DNA from: Gracilibacter sp. BRH_c7a
Lineage (GTDB): Bacteria; Bacillota; Desulfitobacteriia; Desulfitobacteriales; Syntrophobotulaceae
Length of the DNA: 45,076 nt
Direction of reading: 5' to 3'
NCBI GenBank assembly: GCA_001516055.1
Contig: LOEZ01000084.1
Span: forward strand, 1-45,076
Shown: one piece after another, positions 8,483 to 16,771 of the stretch
How the letters are laid out: every line of letters starts with the position of its first letter
Position numbering within the stretch: position 1 is the first letter of the stretch
Notes under the pieces: generated by a model
Told to the model about the DNA's origin: nothing
What the model saw: the letters and a program-made list of their open reading frames with translations, nothing else
Databases searched by the model: none
Made by a program: the position numbers and the translations under genes

Positions 8483-9655
8483 ATGCGCCGAATTTATCTA
8501 GATCATAGTGCCACAACTCCAGTAGATCCTCAAGTTGCAGAATTAATGATGAAGTATTATGTTGAATTTTATGGTAATCCTTCCAGCGTGCATCTCTACG
8601 GAAGAGAAGTAAGAAAGGCTCTGGATGAGGCTCGGACACAAGTTGCCACTCTAATTGGGGCAGATCAGGCTGAGATAACCTTTACCAGTGGAGGAACAGA
8701 AGCAGATAATATAGCTATCCAAGGAGCCGCTAAGTCCAGGGCGAAAAAGGGTAAACATTTGATAACTTCCGCGATAGAACATCATGCGGTCCTAGATACA
8801 TGCAAATACCTTGCTAAAAATGGTTATGATTTAACTATCCTACCGGTTGATGAAGAAGGATTAGTTAGTGTGGACGAGCTTAAAAAAGCTATTCGGCCTG
8901 ATACCATACTCGTTAGTATTATGCATGCCAATAATGAAGTTGGTTCTATCCAACCCATAGAAGAGATTGGGAAAATAACGAAAGAACTTGATATATTATT
9001 CCATGTAGATGCTGTCCAGTCGCTTGGAAAATGTCCTATTGATGTTAAGGCTATGAATATCGATCTATTAACTATTTCCAGTCATAAGATCTATGGACCT
9101 AAGGGGGTTGGTGCTCTTTATATTCGTAAGGGTGTAAGAATATCTCCACTGATGTTTGGTGGGGCTCAAGAAAGAAAAATCCGCTCCGGGACAGAGAATG
9201 CTCCAGGTATTATAGGATTTGGTAAAGCCTGTGAGTTGTCAGGTCAAAGAATGAAAAGCGAAATACCTTATCTGACCGGATTAAGAGATAAGTTGATTGA
9301 TGGGATTATGAGCAGAATAGATAATGTAAAACTGAATGGACCACGCGGACAGAAACGATTGTCTAACAATGTTAATGTAAGCATTAACTTCATCGAAGGT
9401 GAATCCTTGCTACTCAGTCTTGATATGATAGGTGTCGCTGCTTCCAGTGGTTCGGCTTGTACATCAGGATCACTTGATCCTTCCCATGTATTGCTGGCAA
9501 TGGGTATGAGTCATGAAGTTGCTCACGGTTCTTTGAGACTTTCTTTAGGAAAGCAGAATACTGATGAGGATATTGAATTTGTTTTGGAGGAACTCCCTAA
9601 GATCGTTGATAGATTAAGGGTAATGTCACCTCTTTATAATAAGACAAGTTGTTAG
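8483..9655 (+). CDS. nifS: cysteine desulfurase, NifS/IscS type
   Basis: 390 residues, full length for the class V aminotransferase fold. Key features are TSGGTEADN, the PLP-stacking His in AIEHHAVLD, the HVDAVQS Asp, the Schiff-base lysine in SSHKIYGPKG, and the sulfur-carrying cysteine in SSGSACTSGSLDPSHVL on the long mobile loop of group I enzymes. It removes sulfur from cysteine to make alanine and an enzyme persulfide, which is passed to the scaffold encoded next. It is 36 bp after the regulator in the same operon. Confidence 0.95.
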   Translation: MRRIYLDHSATTPVDPQVAELMMKYYVEFYGNPSSVHLYGREVRKALDEARTQVATLIGADQAEITFTSGGTEADNIAIQGAAKSRAKKGKHLITSAIEHHAVLDTCKYLAKNGYDLTILPVDEEGLVSVDELKKAIRPDTILVSIMHANNEVGSIQPIEEIGKITKELDILFHVDAVQSLGKCPIDVKAMNIDLLTISSHKIYGPKGVGALYIRKGVRISPLMFGGAQERKIRSGTENAPGIIGFGKACELSGQRMKSEIPYLTGLRDKLIDGIMSRIDNVKLNGPRGQKRLSNNVNVSINFIEGESLLLSLDMIGVAASSGSACTSGSLDPSHVLLAMGMSHEVAHGSLRLSLGKQNTDEDIEFVLEELPKIVDRLRVMSPLYNKTSC

Positions 9656-9680
9656 ATTTGAAGAAAAGGGGAGTGAATTC

Positions 9681-10055
9681 ATGTATTCTGAAAAAGTTAT
9701 TGATCATTTTACCAATCCACGTAATGTAGGAGAAATCGAAGAAGCTAATGGTGTCGGCCAGGTAGGTAATGCTAAATGTGGCGATATAATGCGTATTTCT
9801 TTAGTTGTTGAAGAAAATATCATCAAAGATATAAAATTCAAGACATTTGGATGTGGAGCAGCTGTAGCCACTAGTAGCATGGTGACGGAAATGGTTAAAG
9901 GTAAGTCTCTGGAAGATGCATTGAACATTACTAATTCTACGGTTGCTGAAGCACTTGGTGGATTACCGGAGGCCAAGATGCACTGTTCCAACTTGGCGGC
10001 AGACGCTGTTCATGTTGCTATAAAGGATTATCTAGCAAAAAAATCTAAAGTCTAA
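9681..10055 (+). CDS. nifU: iron-sulfur cluster scaffold, NifU/IscU N-terminal type
   Basis: 124 residues, the size of a stand-alone IscU domain. The three cluster-binding cysteines are in NAKCGD, FGCGAA and KMHCSNL, with the Asp of the first motif that aids cluster release. It receives sulfur from the upstream desulfurase and assembles a [2Fe-2S] or [4Fe-4S] cluster. GGGGAG precedes the ATG. A terminator follows, so the operon is regulator-nifS-nifU; mnmA, often next in related genomes, is absent here. Confidence 0.95.
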   Translation: MYSEKVIDHFTNPRNVGEIEEANGVGQVGNAKCGDIMRISLVVEENIIKDIKFKTFGCGAAVATSSMVTEMVKGKSLEDALNITNSTVAEALGGLPEAKMHCSNLAADAVHVAIKDYLAKKSKV

Positions 10056-10086
10056 GGGAAAAGTTACTTAACTTACCTTTAGGATT

Positions 10087-10122
10087 GAGGGCGGCTTGGA
10101 TAGTTCCAGAGCCGCCTCTTTT
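10087..10122 (+). terminator. terminator of the nifSU operon
   Basis: GAGG-GCGGCT pairs with AGCCGC-CTC, leaving a one-base bulge, and is followed by TTTT. It lies 30 bp after the nifU stop. Confidence 0.7.
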
Positions 10123-10212
10123 GCAAGTAAATGCAATGAAATGAATAGAAACCATAAAAAAAGGAAAAAGTAGAAAGTGTTAGTAATAATTCACGGATGA
10201 GGCTTTTTTCTT

Positions 10213-10674
10213 ATGAAAAGAATGAGAGATATTGTTAGACTTCCTGTTCTAAAATTACAGACAGGTGAACATCTAGGCTGGGTAAAGGATATCCTCTTTG
10301 ATGAGAAAAAATGCATTGTGACTGGTATCATTCTGGAAAAGGATTCTTTCTTAACTCCACATACTCAAATTATCTCTCGTGATGATATCGTAGCCTGTGC
10401 TAAAGATAGCCTTAATGTCAAAGAATTTACTAATGAGAAAGTAAACGGTTCTCTCTGGTCTCATAAAATCGGTAACAAAGTCTATAATGATCAAGGAGAA
10501 CAAATAGGTACTGTTGGAGATATTTTTGTTGACAATACCTTTAAGGATATCACGGGTTATGAAATATCCGATGGGTTATTTGCAGATTTATTTGACGGTA
10601 GGGGTGCAATCTTAGAGAAGAACATCATCGCTGATGGAAAAGATGTTATCATAGTTGAAGGAGGTTCATTATAA
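10213..10674 (+). CDS. PRC-barrel domain protein
   Basis: 153 residues forming two PRC-barrel-like repeats (about 3-80 and 85-150). Each has the pattern hydrophobic-G-x-x-(I/L)-G-x-V-x-D: GEHLGWVKDILFD in the first and GEQIGTVGDIFVD in the second. PRC barrels occur in RimM and photosynthetic reaction centres and usually bind RNA or protein; the specific role here is unknown. Its stop overlaps the start of the next small gene by one base (TAATG), so the two are coupled. It lies in the conserved gene string leading to alaS. Confidence 0.85.
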   Translation: MKRMRDIVRLPVLKLQTGEHLGWVKDILFDEKKCIVTGIILEKDSFLTPHTQIISRDDIVACAKDSLNVKEFTNEKVNGSLWSHKIGNKVYNDQGEQIGTVGDIFVDNTFKDITGYEISDGLFADLFDGRGAILEKNIIADGKDVIIVEGGSL

Positions 10675-10871
10675 TGATTTGCCCGGTTTGTGCGGGTCGA
10701 CAGATAGGCAAGGTCGGAGTAGAACAGTATTATTGTTGGAATTGTTGTGTCGAATTCAATAGTCATACTGATAACGTAGTAGTTTATGATCTGGATGAAG
10801 ACGGATCCCTTGTAGCTTGGGATGATTTCTTCTTAGATACCCAGGAGGTAAGCCAAGCTGTTGCCGAATAA
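10674..10871 (+). CDS. zinc-ribbon microprotein
   Basis: 65 residues. Two Cys pairs, C-P-V-C at the start and C-W-N-C around residue 22, make a rubredoxin-like zinc knuckle; an extra Cys follows the second pair. The remainder is acidic. It is translationally coupled to the PRC-barrel gene. Such small zinc ribbons often act as adaptors in RNA or protein complexes, but no function is known here. Confidence 0.75.
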   Translation: MICPVCAGRQIGKVGVEQYYCWNCCVEFNSHTDNVVVYDLDEDGSLVAWDDFFLDTQEVSQAVAE

Positions 10872-10942
10872 TACTATCAGATGAATTAGTACTATTAATG
10901 GGAGGTTGGGATTTTCAAGTTGAAAAGACCGGCCTTTTTATT

Positions 10943-11015
10943 AATAGGTTAATGCAAGTGAGAGCTGGACCGCAGCATGCACTATTCGGCAATAATGCCT
11001 TCCTGACGAAAAATC
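10943..11015 (+). repeat. partial copy of dispersed repeat (family R)
   Basis: The tract from AATAGGTTAATGCAAGTG through AGAGCTGGACCGCAGCAT to GCACTATTCGGCAATA matches the unit repeated at 16534-16620 almost base for base, then decays over the hairpin part (ATGCCTTCCTGACG). It fills most of the 214-bp gap before the AI-2E-type permease gene; no other gene is supported in that gap. A 63-codon frame runs through it but has no family resemblance. Confidence 0.8.
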
Positions 11016-11085
11016 CATGGAGGGACAAAATATTATCAGTTTTCAAAAAGAGTCTTAGAGTCTTGGCTGAGCTGGGGGATGGAAG

Positions 11086-12129
11086 ATGAAACGAAGCAAA
11101 AAACGCTGGCTATTTATAATCTTATTAGCTTTATTAAGTATCTTTTTTCTGTTTAAGGTTAGAAGCATTATTTCACCTTTTATCGTAGGAATTGTTCTGG
11201 CTTACTTATTAAGCCCGGTAGTGAGCTGGCTGGAGAAACAAGGATTGAACCGCAAGGCCGCTGTTACAGTCATCTTTATTTGGATAATAGTATTGTTATC
11301 TTTAACTCTTTTCTTTCTCTTACCCAAGCTCTACTTGGAACTTGGGAAACTAACCTCGATTCTCCCTCAGAAGATTCAGGTAATCTATGAATATGCAGAT
11401 CATGCTAAAAATCGGTATTCTCAAGCAGGACTGCCCAGCGAGGTTACAAAGCTTATTGAAGATCAACTTAAAGATGGACAGAATTTCCTTATCAAGTGGC
11501 TGGAGAGCTTAATAGACAGATTGCCGGATATTATCGTCTCCCTTGGACTCTTGATTATTTCTCCTATCTTGGCCATATACTTTATGCTGGACTGGAAGAG
11601 GATAAATGAAGGAGTACTACAGCTCGTCCCTCAAAAAGTTAGAGGACAGTGGCATAAGTTTCTCCAAGAAGTTGACTATATTATTCAACGCTATATCCAA
11701 GGTAATGTTATAGTGTCTATAATAGTAGGCTTACTAATAGGTTTTGGGGTAAAGTTAATTGGAATGGATTACGCCTTTATTATAGGAGTCATTTGTGGAA
11801 TAACCAACCTCATACCATATTTTGGTCCCATCTTGGGTGGAGTACCCTCAGTTTTGTTAGCTTTAGGCATATCTCCTTCGATGGCCTTAAAAGTCGCACT
11901 CATAATCTTTATAGTCCAACAGATAGAAGGAAATATCATTAACCCTAAATTAATGAGCGGGAAGGTTGGGCTCCATCCTCTCTGGGTAGTATTTGCTCTT
12001 CTGGCAGGTGGAGAACTGGGTGGATTATTAGGAATGTTTCTGGCTATTCCTCTGGCGGCCGTTATCCGCATCATAATTAGAGATGTTTATAATCATCTCG
12101 TGGCTCCTAAAGCTCTTGATGAGAGTTAA
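11086..12129 (+). CDS. AI-2E (YdiK/PerM) family membrane transporter
   Basis: 347 residues with about seven to eight membrane segments. The N-terminal helix pair, the central amphipathic region (residues 85-170) and the C-terminal block GVICGITNLIPYFGPILGG with FALLAGGELGGLLG are diagnostic of the AI-2E/UPF0118 family. Members are proposed exporters or Na+/H+ antiporters; the name comes from one autoinducer-2 report and does not fix the substrate here. A member directly before alaS is common in related Clostridia. Confidence 0.9.
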   Translation: MKRSKKRWLFIILLALLSIFFLFKVRSIISPFIVGIVLAYLLSPVVSWLEKQGLNRKAAVTVIFIWIIVLLSLTLFFLLPKLYLELGKLTSILPQKIQVIYEYADHAKNRYSQAGLPSEVTKLIEDQLKDGQNFLIKWLESLIDRLPDIIVSLGLLIISPILAIYFMLDWKRINEGVLQLVPQKVRGQWHKFLQEVDYIIQRYIQGNVIVSIIVGLLIGFGVKLIGMDYAFIIGVICGITNLIPYFGPILGGVPSVLLALGISPSMALKVALIIFIVQQIEGNIINPKLMSGKVGLHPLWVVFALLAGGELGGLLGMFLAIPLAAVIRIIIRDVYNHLVAPKALDES

Positions 12130-12157
12130 ACTCTTGCAATAGTCTGTTTCAAGTCTG

Positions 12158-12185
12158 TTGACATACAACTTCTATCAGCTATACT
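12158..12185 (+). promoter_or_regulatory. sigma-A-type promoter for alaS
   Basis: TTGACA (12158-12163), 16-bp spacer, TATACT (12180-12185). It lies about 170 bp before alaS, leaving a long leader that contains a family R repeat hairpin. No T-box motif was found in that leader. Confidence 0.6.
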
Positions 12186-12230
12186 TAAAATATATTTTTT
12201 AGTTTAAGTTTCGTCCGTTAATCATATGAC

Positions 12231-12278
12231 AGCAGTGCTGTAAGCACTTTTGGGCAATAGCGACCTCCTGTCGCAAAG
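12231..12278 (+). repeat. diverged copy of family R repeat in the alaS leader
   Basis: AGCACTTTTGGGCAATA corresponds to the GCACTATTCGGCAATA core at 10979 and 16586. It is followed by a perfect 5-bp stem GCGAC/GTCGC around the loop CTCCT. The homologous position at 16601-16617 has the different stem AACGCC/GGCGTT around the same loop, so the pairing is kept although the sequence changed. It is transcribed in the alaS 5' leader if the promoter above is right. Confidence 0.65.
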
Positions 12279-12354
12279 TCTAAAGGATTTATAAATACCG
12301 CACTACTTTCTAAATTATTGGACCAAGAATCATAACAGGCTTAGGAGGAAGATG

Positions 12355-14985
12355 ATGTATACCGGTAACCAACTGAGGGAAATGTTCTTAGAATTCTTTG
12401 AAAAAAAAGGACATAGTATTCAACCTAGTGCTTCACTCATTCCAAAAGACGATCCTACTCTCCTGCTCACAGTAGCAGGCATGGTTCCTTTTAAACCTTA
12501 CTTCATGCGCCAAGTCGAGCCACCGTTTCCTCGGGCAACTACTTCTCAGAAATGTGTACGGACACCTGATTTGGAAGCAGTAGGGAAAACAGCGCGACAT
12601 CATACTTTTTTTGAGATGTTGGGCAATTTTTCTTTTGGTGATTATTTTAAAAAAGATGCCGTCCGCTGGGCGTGGGAATACATAACTGTTGTACTGCAGA
12701 TACCTGTAGATAAATTATGGGTTACGATCTATCCAGAGGATGAAGAAGCCAGAACCCATTGGATCCAAGAAGCTGGAGTTGATCCTGATAGAATAGCTTT
12801 GGATGAGTCTAATTTCTGGGCTGCTGGTCCTGTAGGACCGTGTGGACCCTGTTCAGAGATATATGTAGACCTAGGCGATACCCGTGGCTGTGGCCGCGAA
12901 GATTGTAAGATTGGTTGTGACTGTGATCGCTTCCTGGAGATTTGGAACTTGGTATTCATGCAATATAACAGAGATGAATCAGGGAATCTGACACCTCTTC
13001 CCAGACAAAACATCGATACCGGCATGGGTCTGGAACGAATCGCTTCGGTAATGCAGAAGGTCGATTCCAATTTTGATACGGACCTTTTCCTGCCTATCAT
13101 TAATAAGACGGCAACAATAGCCGGGATAAAGTATAAGGATGACCCTAAAAGCGATGTAGCCCTAAAAGTAGTAGCCGATCATATTCGAGCAGTCGCTTTC
13201 ATGCTGGCTGATGGCATACGTCCCAGTAGCGACGGAAGAGGCTATGTCCTTCGTCGTATCCTGCGAAGAGCTGTTCGCTATGGGAAACTTCTAGGGATAG
13301 AGAAACCATTTCTAGAACAAATATTTGTAGTAATCCAAGCTGACTATTCTCATTGGTACACTGAACTTATAGAGAATGAAAACTTTATCCTGAATCATCT
13401 CCGCTTAGAAGAGAAGAATTTCCAGGCTACATTAGAACAAGGTACCCAAATCCTTCAAGATAAAGTTAAGGAACTTAAGCAAAAAGAGCAAAAGGAATTA
13501 AGTGGTGAAGATGCTTTTCATCTCTATGAAACCTACGGTTTCCCGGTAGAGCTCACAGAAGAGATGCTTTTGGAAGAAGAGATTACTGTAGATATGGAAT
13601 CATTTGGAAAAGCTGCTGCTGAACATAGACGTCTAGCCAAAGAGCAGTCTCGTCAAATGATAGCAACGGTAGAGAATAATGCTCTGCTGGCTAAGTCTCA
13701 AACCATCGGTAAAACTGATTTCACTGGTTATGGAGAATTGGAGACTACAGCTGTTATCCAGGGTTTGTTCACCTCTGAAGGAGAGATAGAGAGTGCAGGG
13801 GAAGGGGAAGAAGTATTATGCCTTCTTAACGCTACACCTTTCTATATGGAGAGCGGTGGGCAAGTTTCCGATATAGGAATTATAAAGACTGAAAAAGCTT
13901 CAGCTGAATTACTCGAATTGAAAAAATTGCCTAATGGAGCAATTAGCCATCGATTGCTTATCAAAGATGGAGTATTACATCAAGGAGACCAAGTAAAGGC
14001 CATAGTATGTTCCGCAACTAGGAAAGCTATTGCAGTTAATCATAGTTCAACTCATCTTTTGCATACAGCTCTGCGAAGAATTCTTGGGGATCATGTCCAG
14101 CAGGCGGGCTCTTTAGTTACGAAAGAAAGACTAAGATTTGACTTCTCTCATTTTTCTGCTCTAACGTCTGAAGAACTTTTAGCCGTGGAGAATGAGGTGA
14201 ATAAACTTGTTTTAGCTAATCTTCCGGTACAAGCAGAAGAGATGGCGATGGAACAAGCGAGGAAAAAAGGCGCGATAGCCTTATTCGGAGAGAAATACGG
14301 TAATACCGTCCGAGTAGTAGAGATGGGCGACTACAGCATGGAACTCTGTGGAGGTACTCATGTATCCAGCACTGGAGAGATAGGACTTATTAAGATTATC
14401 TCTGAAGGGGGTATAGGAGCTGGTCTTAGGAGGATTGAAGCTGTTGCCGGGATAGAAGTTCTAACCTACCTGCGTGATATAGAAAATCAACTAGGAGAAA
14501 TCACTCTCACCCTTAAAGCTCAACCTCAAGAAACAGTTAAGAAAGTTCATTCTATGGTGAATCAAGTAAAAGACCTAGAAAGAGACGTTCAACAATTAAC
14601 AGCCAAATTGTCTAAGAATGAAGCGGATAGCCTTCTGGATAAAGTACAGGATATCCAAGGGGTTAAAGTGTTAGCCGCCAAAGTTCAGGCTCAAGATATG
14701 GATACTCTCCGTCAAACAGCCGACCTGCTTCGGGATAAACTAGCTAATGGGGTCATCGTTCTGGGTGCGGCGGCTGAAGGCAAGGTGAATTTGGTCGCAG
14801 TTGTTCATCCTACAGGTTTAAGCAATCTGCATGCTGGGAAAATTATTAAAGAAGTAGCTGCGATAACCGGTGGCGGGGGTGGTGGTCGCCCGGATATGGC
14901 GCAGGCCGGCGGCAAAGATCCTGCAAAACTTGGAGAAGCTTTAGATAAAGTACCCGCTATTATCAAAGCGATGTTAGGAAAATAG
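12355..14985 (+). CDS. alaS: alanyl-tRNA synthetase
   Basis: 876 residues, full length. Order: class II aminoacylation core (N-terminal 240 residues, with motif 1 near KCVRTPDLEAVGKTARH and GNFSFGDYF), tRNA-recognition domain, editing domain (zinc site with HSSTHLLHTALR and ELCGGTHVS), coiled coil (about 720-770), and the C-terminal C-Ala domain with the glycine-rich GGGGGGRPDMAQAGG. It charges tRNA-Ala and removes mischarged Ser/Gly. Two adjacent ATG codons occur; the second is chosen because AGGAGG is 6 nt before it rather than 3. Confidence 0.97.
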   Translation: MYTGNQLREMFLEFFEKKGHSIQPSASLIPKDDPTLLLTVAGMVPFKPYFMRQVEPPFPRATTSQKCVRTPDLEAVGKTARHHTFFEMLGNFSFGDYFKKDAVRWAWEYITVVLQIPVDKLWVTIYPEDEEARTHWIQEAGVDPDRIALDESNFWAAGPVGPCGPCSEIYVDLGDTRGCGREDCKIGCDCDRFLEIWNLVFMQYNRDESGNLTPLPRQNIDTGMGLERIASVMQKVDSNFDTDLFLPIINKTATIAGIKYKDDPKSDVALKVVADHIRAVAFMLADGIRPSSDGRGYVLRRILRRAVRYGKLLGIEKPFLEQIFVVIQADYSHWYTELIENENFILNHLRLEEKNFQATLEQGTQILQDKVKELKQKEQKELSGEDAFHLYETYGFPVELTEEMLLEEEITVDMESFGKAAAEHRRLAKEQSRQMIATVENNALLAKSQTIGKTDFTGYGELETTAVIQGLFTSEGEIESAGEGEEVLCLLNATPFYMESGGQVSDIGIIKTEKASAELLELKKLPNGAISHRLLIKDGVLHQGDQVKAIVCSATRKAIAVNHSSTHLLHTALRRILGDHVQQAGSLVTKERLRFDFSHFSALTSEELLAVENEVNKLVLANLPVQAEEMAMEQARKKGAIALFGEKYGNTVRVVEMGDYSMELCGGTHVSSTGEIGLIKIISEGGIGAGLRRIEAVAGIEVLTYLRDIENQLGEITLTLKAQPQETVKKVHSMVNQVKDLERDVQQLTAKLSKNEADSLLDKVQDIQGVKVLAAKVQAQDMDTLRQTADLLRDKLANGVIVLGAAAEGKVNLVAVVHPTGLSNLHAGKIIKEVAAITGGGGGGRPDMAQAGGKDPAKLGEALDKVPAIIKAMLGK

Positions 14986-15085
14986 TTTAGAGAAATATGT
15001 TTTTTTTCTTCCTGACAGGGAATTTTTAACTAGATGCCGAATAATAATCTAATAAACTGGTAACAAAAGAAAGGAGGTATAAACC

Positions 15086-15340
15086 TTGAGTAACATAGGT
15101 GATACCATGATGTTTAAGTCTGAGGCTAGTGATAATTCAGCTCGGGATATTTTGCAACAGGTTTATGCTGCACTACAGGAAAAAGGATATGACCCAATTA
15201 ACCAACTGGTCGGTTATCTCATGTCTGGAGACCCTGTATACATTACCAGTCATAACCAAGCAAGAACAAAGATTCGTAAATTGGAACGCCATGAATTATT
15301 AGAAGAATTGGTAAGCAGTTATCTCCAAGAACTAGAATAA
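15086..15340 (+). CDS. ireB: IreB family regulatory phosphoprotein (UPF0297)
   Basis: 84 residues, matching the DUF965/IreB family over its whole length (DTMMF near the start, then [40 protein letters not shown] and [13 protein letters not shown]). In enterococci IreB is phosphorylated on N-terminal threonines by the PASTA kinase IreK and controls cephalosporin resistance; one candidate Thr is at residue 7 here. It starts at TTG with AAAGGAGG 9 bp upstream. The alaS-ireB order is conserved across Firmicutes, where ruvX normally follows directly. Confidence 0.95.
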   Translation: MSNIGDTMMFKSEASDNSARDILQQVYAALQEKGYDPINQLVGYLMSGDPVYITSHNQARTKIRKLERHELLEELVSSYLQELE

Positions 15341-15451
15341 TCCCTTTTAGACCGAAACCTATTCAGTTCTTCTAAATTAGAGGAGACACGCAAACACAGA
15401 TAATCTCCTATTGCTGTGTATGGGATGTTTTTTGGATTTTTCGCACTTATG

Positions 15452-15484
15452 TATAATATACCCTCACTAATGTGAGGGTTTTCA
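15452..15484 (+). promoter_or_regulatory. -10 box followed by hairpin ahead of the reductase gene
   Basis: TATAAT at 15452-15457 is followed at once by a perfect CCCTCAC/GTGAGGG hairpin with TTTT (15461-15482). The hairpin can terminate the alaS-ireB transcript. If the -10 box is used, transcription would begin inside the hairpin. No good -35 element was found. Confidence 0.5.
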
Positions 15485-15499
15485 GTTGGGGGTAGGAAT

Positions 15500-16444
15500 T
15501 TGCACAGGGTAAGACTAGGTTGGTGGGGACCGGAAGTATCTGAAGTTTGCTTCGGCAGCCTTGCCATATCTCCTCTTCAGGGCAGAATTAGTCATATCGA
15601 AGGTCAGGAAGTTTTACGTTACGCAGTAACGCAGGGGATAGATTGGATTGATACGGCAGAAATCTATGATAACTACGATCAGCTTAAGCCGATTTTAAAG
15701 ATATTTCCCGAGCTCAGAATAGTCACTAAATCGTATGCTTCTACTGCTGAGGAATTGAAAACCAGTCTAGAAACCAGCCGTAAATTATTGGGCAGAGATA
15801 TTCTGGATATGTATCTACTTCATGAACAAGAAAGCCATCATACTTTGAAAGGCCATGCTGCAGCTTGGGATACGCTACTGGAAGCCAAATCTCGAGGAAT
15901 CGTTAGTTCTGTAGGAATCTCCACCCATACTGTCCAGGGTGTAAGAGCAGGAGCCCTTCAGCCTGGTTTGGATGTTATTCACCCACTGGTCAATTTTCAA
16001 GGTTTAGGAATTCATGATGGAAGTTTAGGAGAGATGATTGAGGCTATAAAGTTTGCTGCCTCCATGGGAATAGGAATTTATGCGATGAAGGTTTTTGGGG
16101 GAGGTCACCTCACCAAGGAACCGGAGAAGGCTCTGAATTTTATTCGTAGTATCCCGGAGATTCACGCCATGGCTTTAGGGATGTCTTCAATCGAAGAAAT
16201 AGATTTCAATCTTTCCTTTCTAGCAGGCGATTCAATATCTGCAACACTGAGACAGACTGTAACCTCAAAGGAAAAGAAACTATACATAGCTGATTGGTGT
16301 CAAGGCTGTGGTAAATGTATCGAGACTTGTTCACACCAAGCTCTTAGCCTGAAGGATGGACAGGCATGTGTTGATCTTGACAGGTGTGTTCTTTGTGGAT
16401 ATTGTGGGCGAATATGTCCGCATTTCTGTCTCAAGATCGTTTAA
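15500..16444 (+). CDS. aldo/keto reductase fused to a 2[4Fe-4S] ferredoxin domain
   Basis: 314 residues. The first 240 form an aldo/keto reductase barrel with the catalytic tetrad visible: D51 and Y56 (DTAEIYDNY), K77 (TKSY) and H108 (LLHEQE). The last 50 residues hold two [4Fe-4S] motifs, CQGCGKCIETC and CVLCGYCGRIC, a bacterial ferredoxin fold. Such fusions are predicted to link a carbonyl/alcohol reaction to ferredoxin electrons, but the substrate is unknown. It starts at TTG with GGGGGTAGGA upstream. It is an extra gene in the otherwise conserved ireB-ruvX interval. Confidence 0.9.
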   Translation: MHRVRLGWWGPEVSEVCFGSLAISPLQGRISHIEGQEVLRYAVTQGIDWIDTAEIYDNYDQLKPILKIFPELRIVTKSYASTAEELKTSLETSRKLLGRDILDMYLLHEQESHHTLKGHAAAWDTLLEAKSRGIVSSVGISTHTVQGVRAGALQPGLDVIHPLVNFQGLGIHDGSLGEMIEAIKFAASMGIGIYAMKVFGGGHLTKEPEKALNFIRSIPEIHAMALGMSSIEEIDFNLSFLAGDSISATLRQTVTSKEKKLYIADWCQGCGKCIETCSHQALSLKDGQACVDLDRCVLCGYCGRICPHFCLKIV

Positions 16445-16465
16445 GGTTACTCCAATAATTGCGTG

Positions 16466-16736
16466 GACAGTATCTCAACAGCACTATTCGGCAATAGGCA
16501 CACCATGCCAAGGTGAGAGCTGGACCGTAACAAGCACTTTTCAGCAATAGGTAGATTAATGCAAGTGAGAGCTACACCACAGCATGCACTATTCGGCAAT
16601 AACGCCCTCCTGGCGTTAACTGCCGCGCTCCGCATCCGTGCTCCGCTTGTCGTGTATGCTGCGGTTCAGATTAGATGGAATTGTGTGCGGCATAGGCCGT
16701 ATAAGTTCCGCTTACCGTGCTTGTTGAGATACTGTC
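16466..16736. repeat. 271-bp inverted-repeat (MITE-like) element
   Basis: Perfect 15-bp terminal inverted repeats, GACAGTATCTCAACA at 16466-16480 and its complement at 16722-16736, continue as GCAC/GTGC across a 1-base indel. No transposase gene lies inside. The left half is made of family R units and the right half is a loose inverted copy of similar sequence (for example TACGGCCTATGCCGCACAC read on the minus strand). No convincing target-site duplication was seen. It occupies the gap between the reductase gene and ruvX; small frames inside it are not supported as genes. Confidence 0.7.
16481..16620 (+). repeat. imperfect tandem array of about 52-bp family R units
   Basis: Cores begin at 16481 (GCACTATTCGGCAATAGG), 16534 (GCACTTTTCAGCAATAGG) and 16586 (GCACTATTCGGCAATAAC), giving periods of 53 and 52 bp. 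GTGAGAGCTGGACCG, or a variant, lies between cores. Hairpins follow two of the cores: GGCA/TGCC with loop CACCA, and AACGCC/GGCGTT with loop CTCCT. Confidence 0.8.
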
Positions 16737-16771
16737 AGATCTATATTGATGGACTATACTTGGATAGCTCT

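Noticed and set aside
10898-11089. 63-codon open frame before the AI-2E-type permease gene
   Set aside because: It runs through a dispersed repeat copy also found at 16.5 kb and resembles no protein family; its length is expected by chance.
12186-12351. Possible T-box ahead of alaS
   Set aside because: No T-box sequence, specifier stem or terminator was found; the visible structure is the repeat-family hairpin.
16445-16640. CRISPR array
   Set aside because: The units of about 52 bp are imperfect, with no constant repeat and unique spacer pattern, and no cas genes are nearby.
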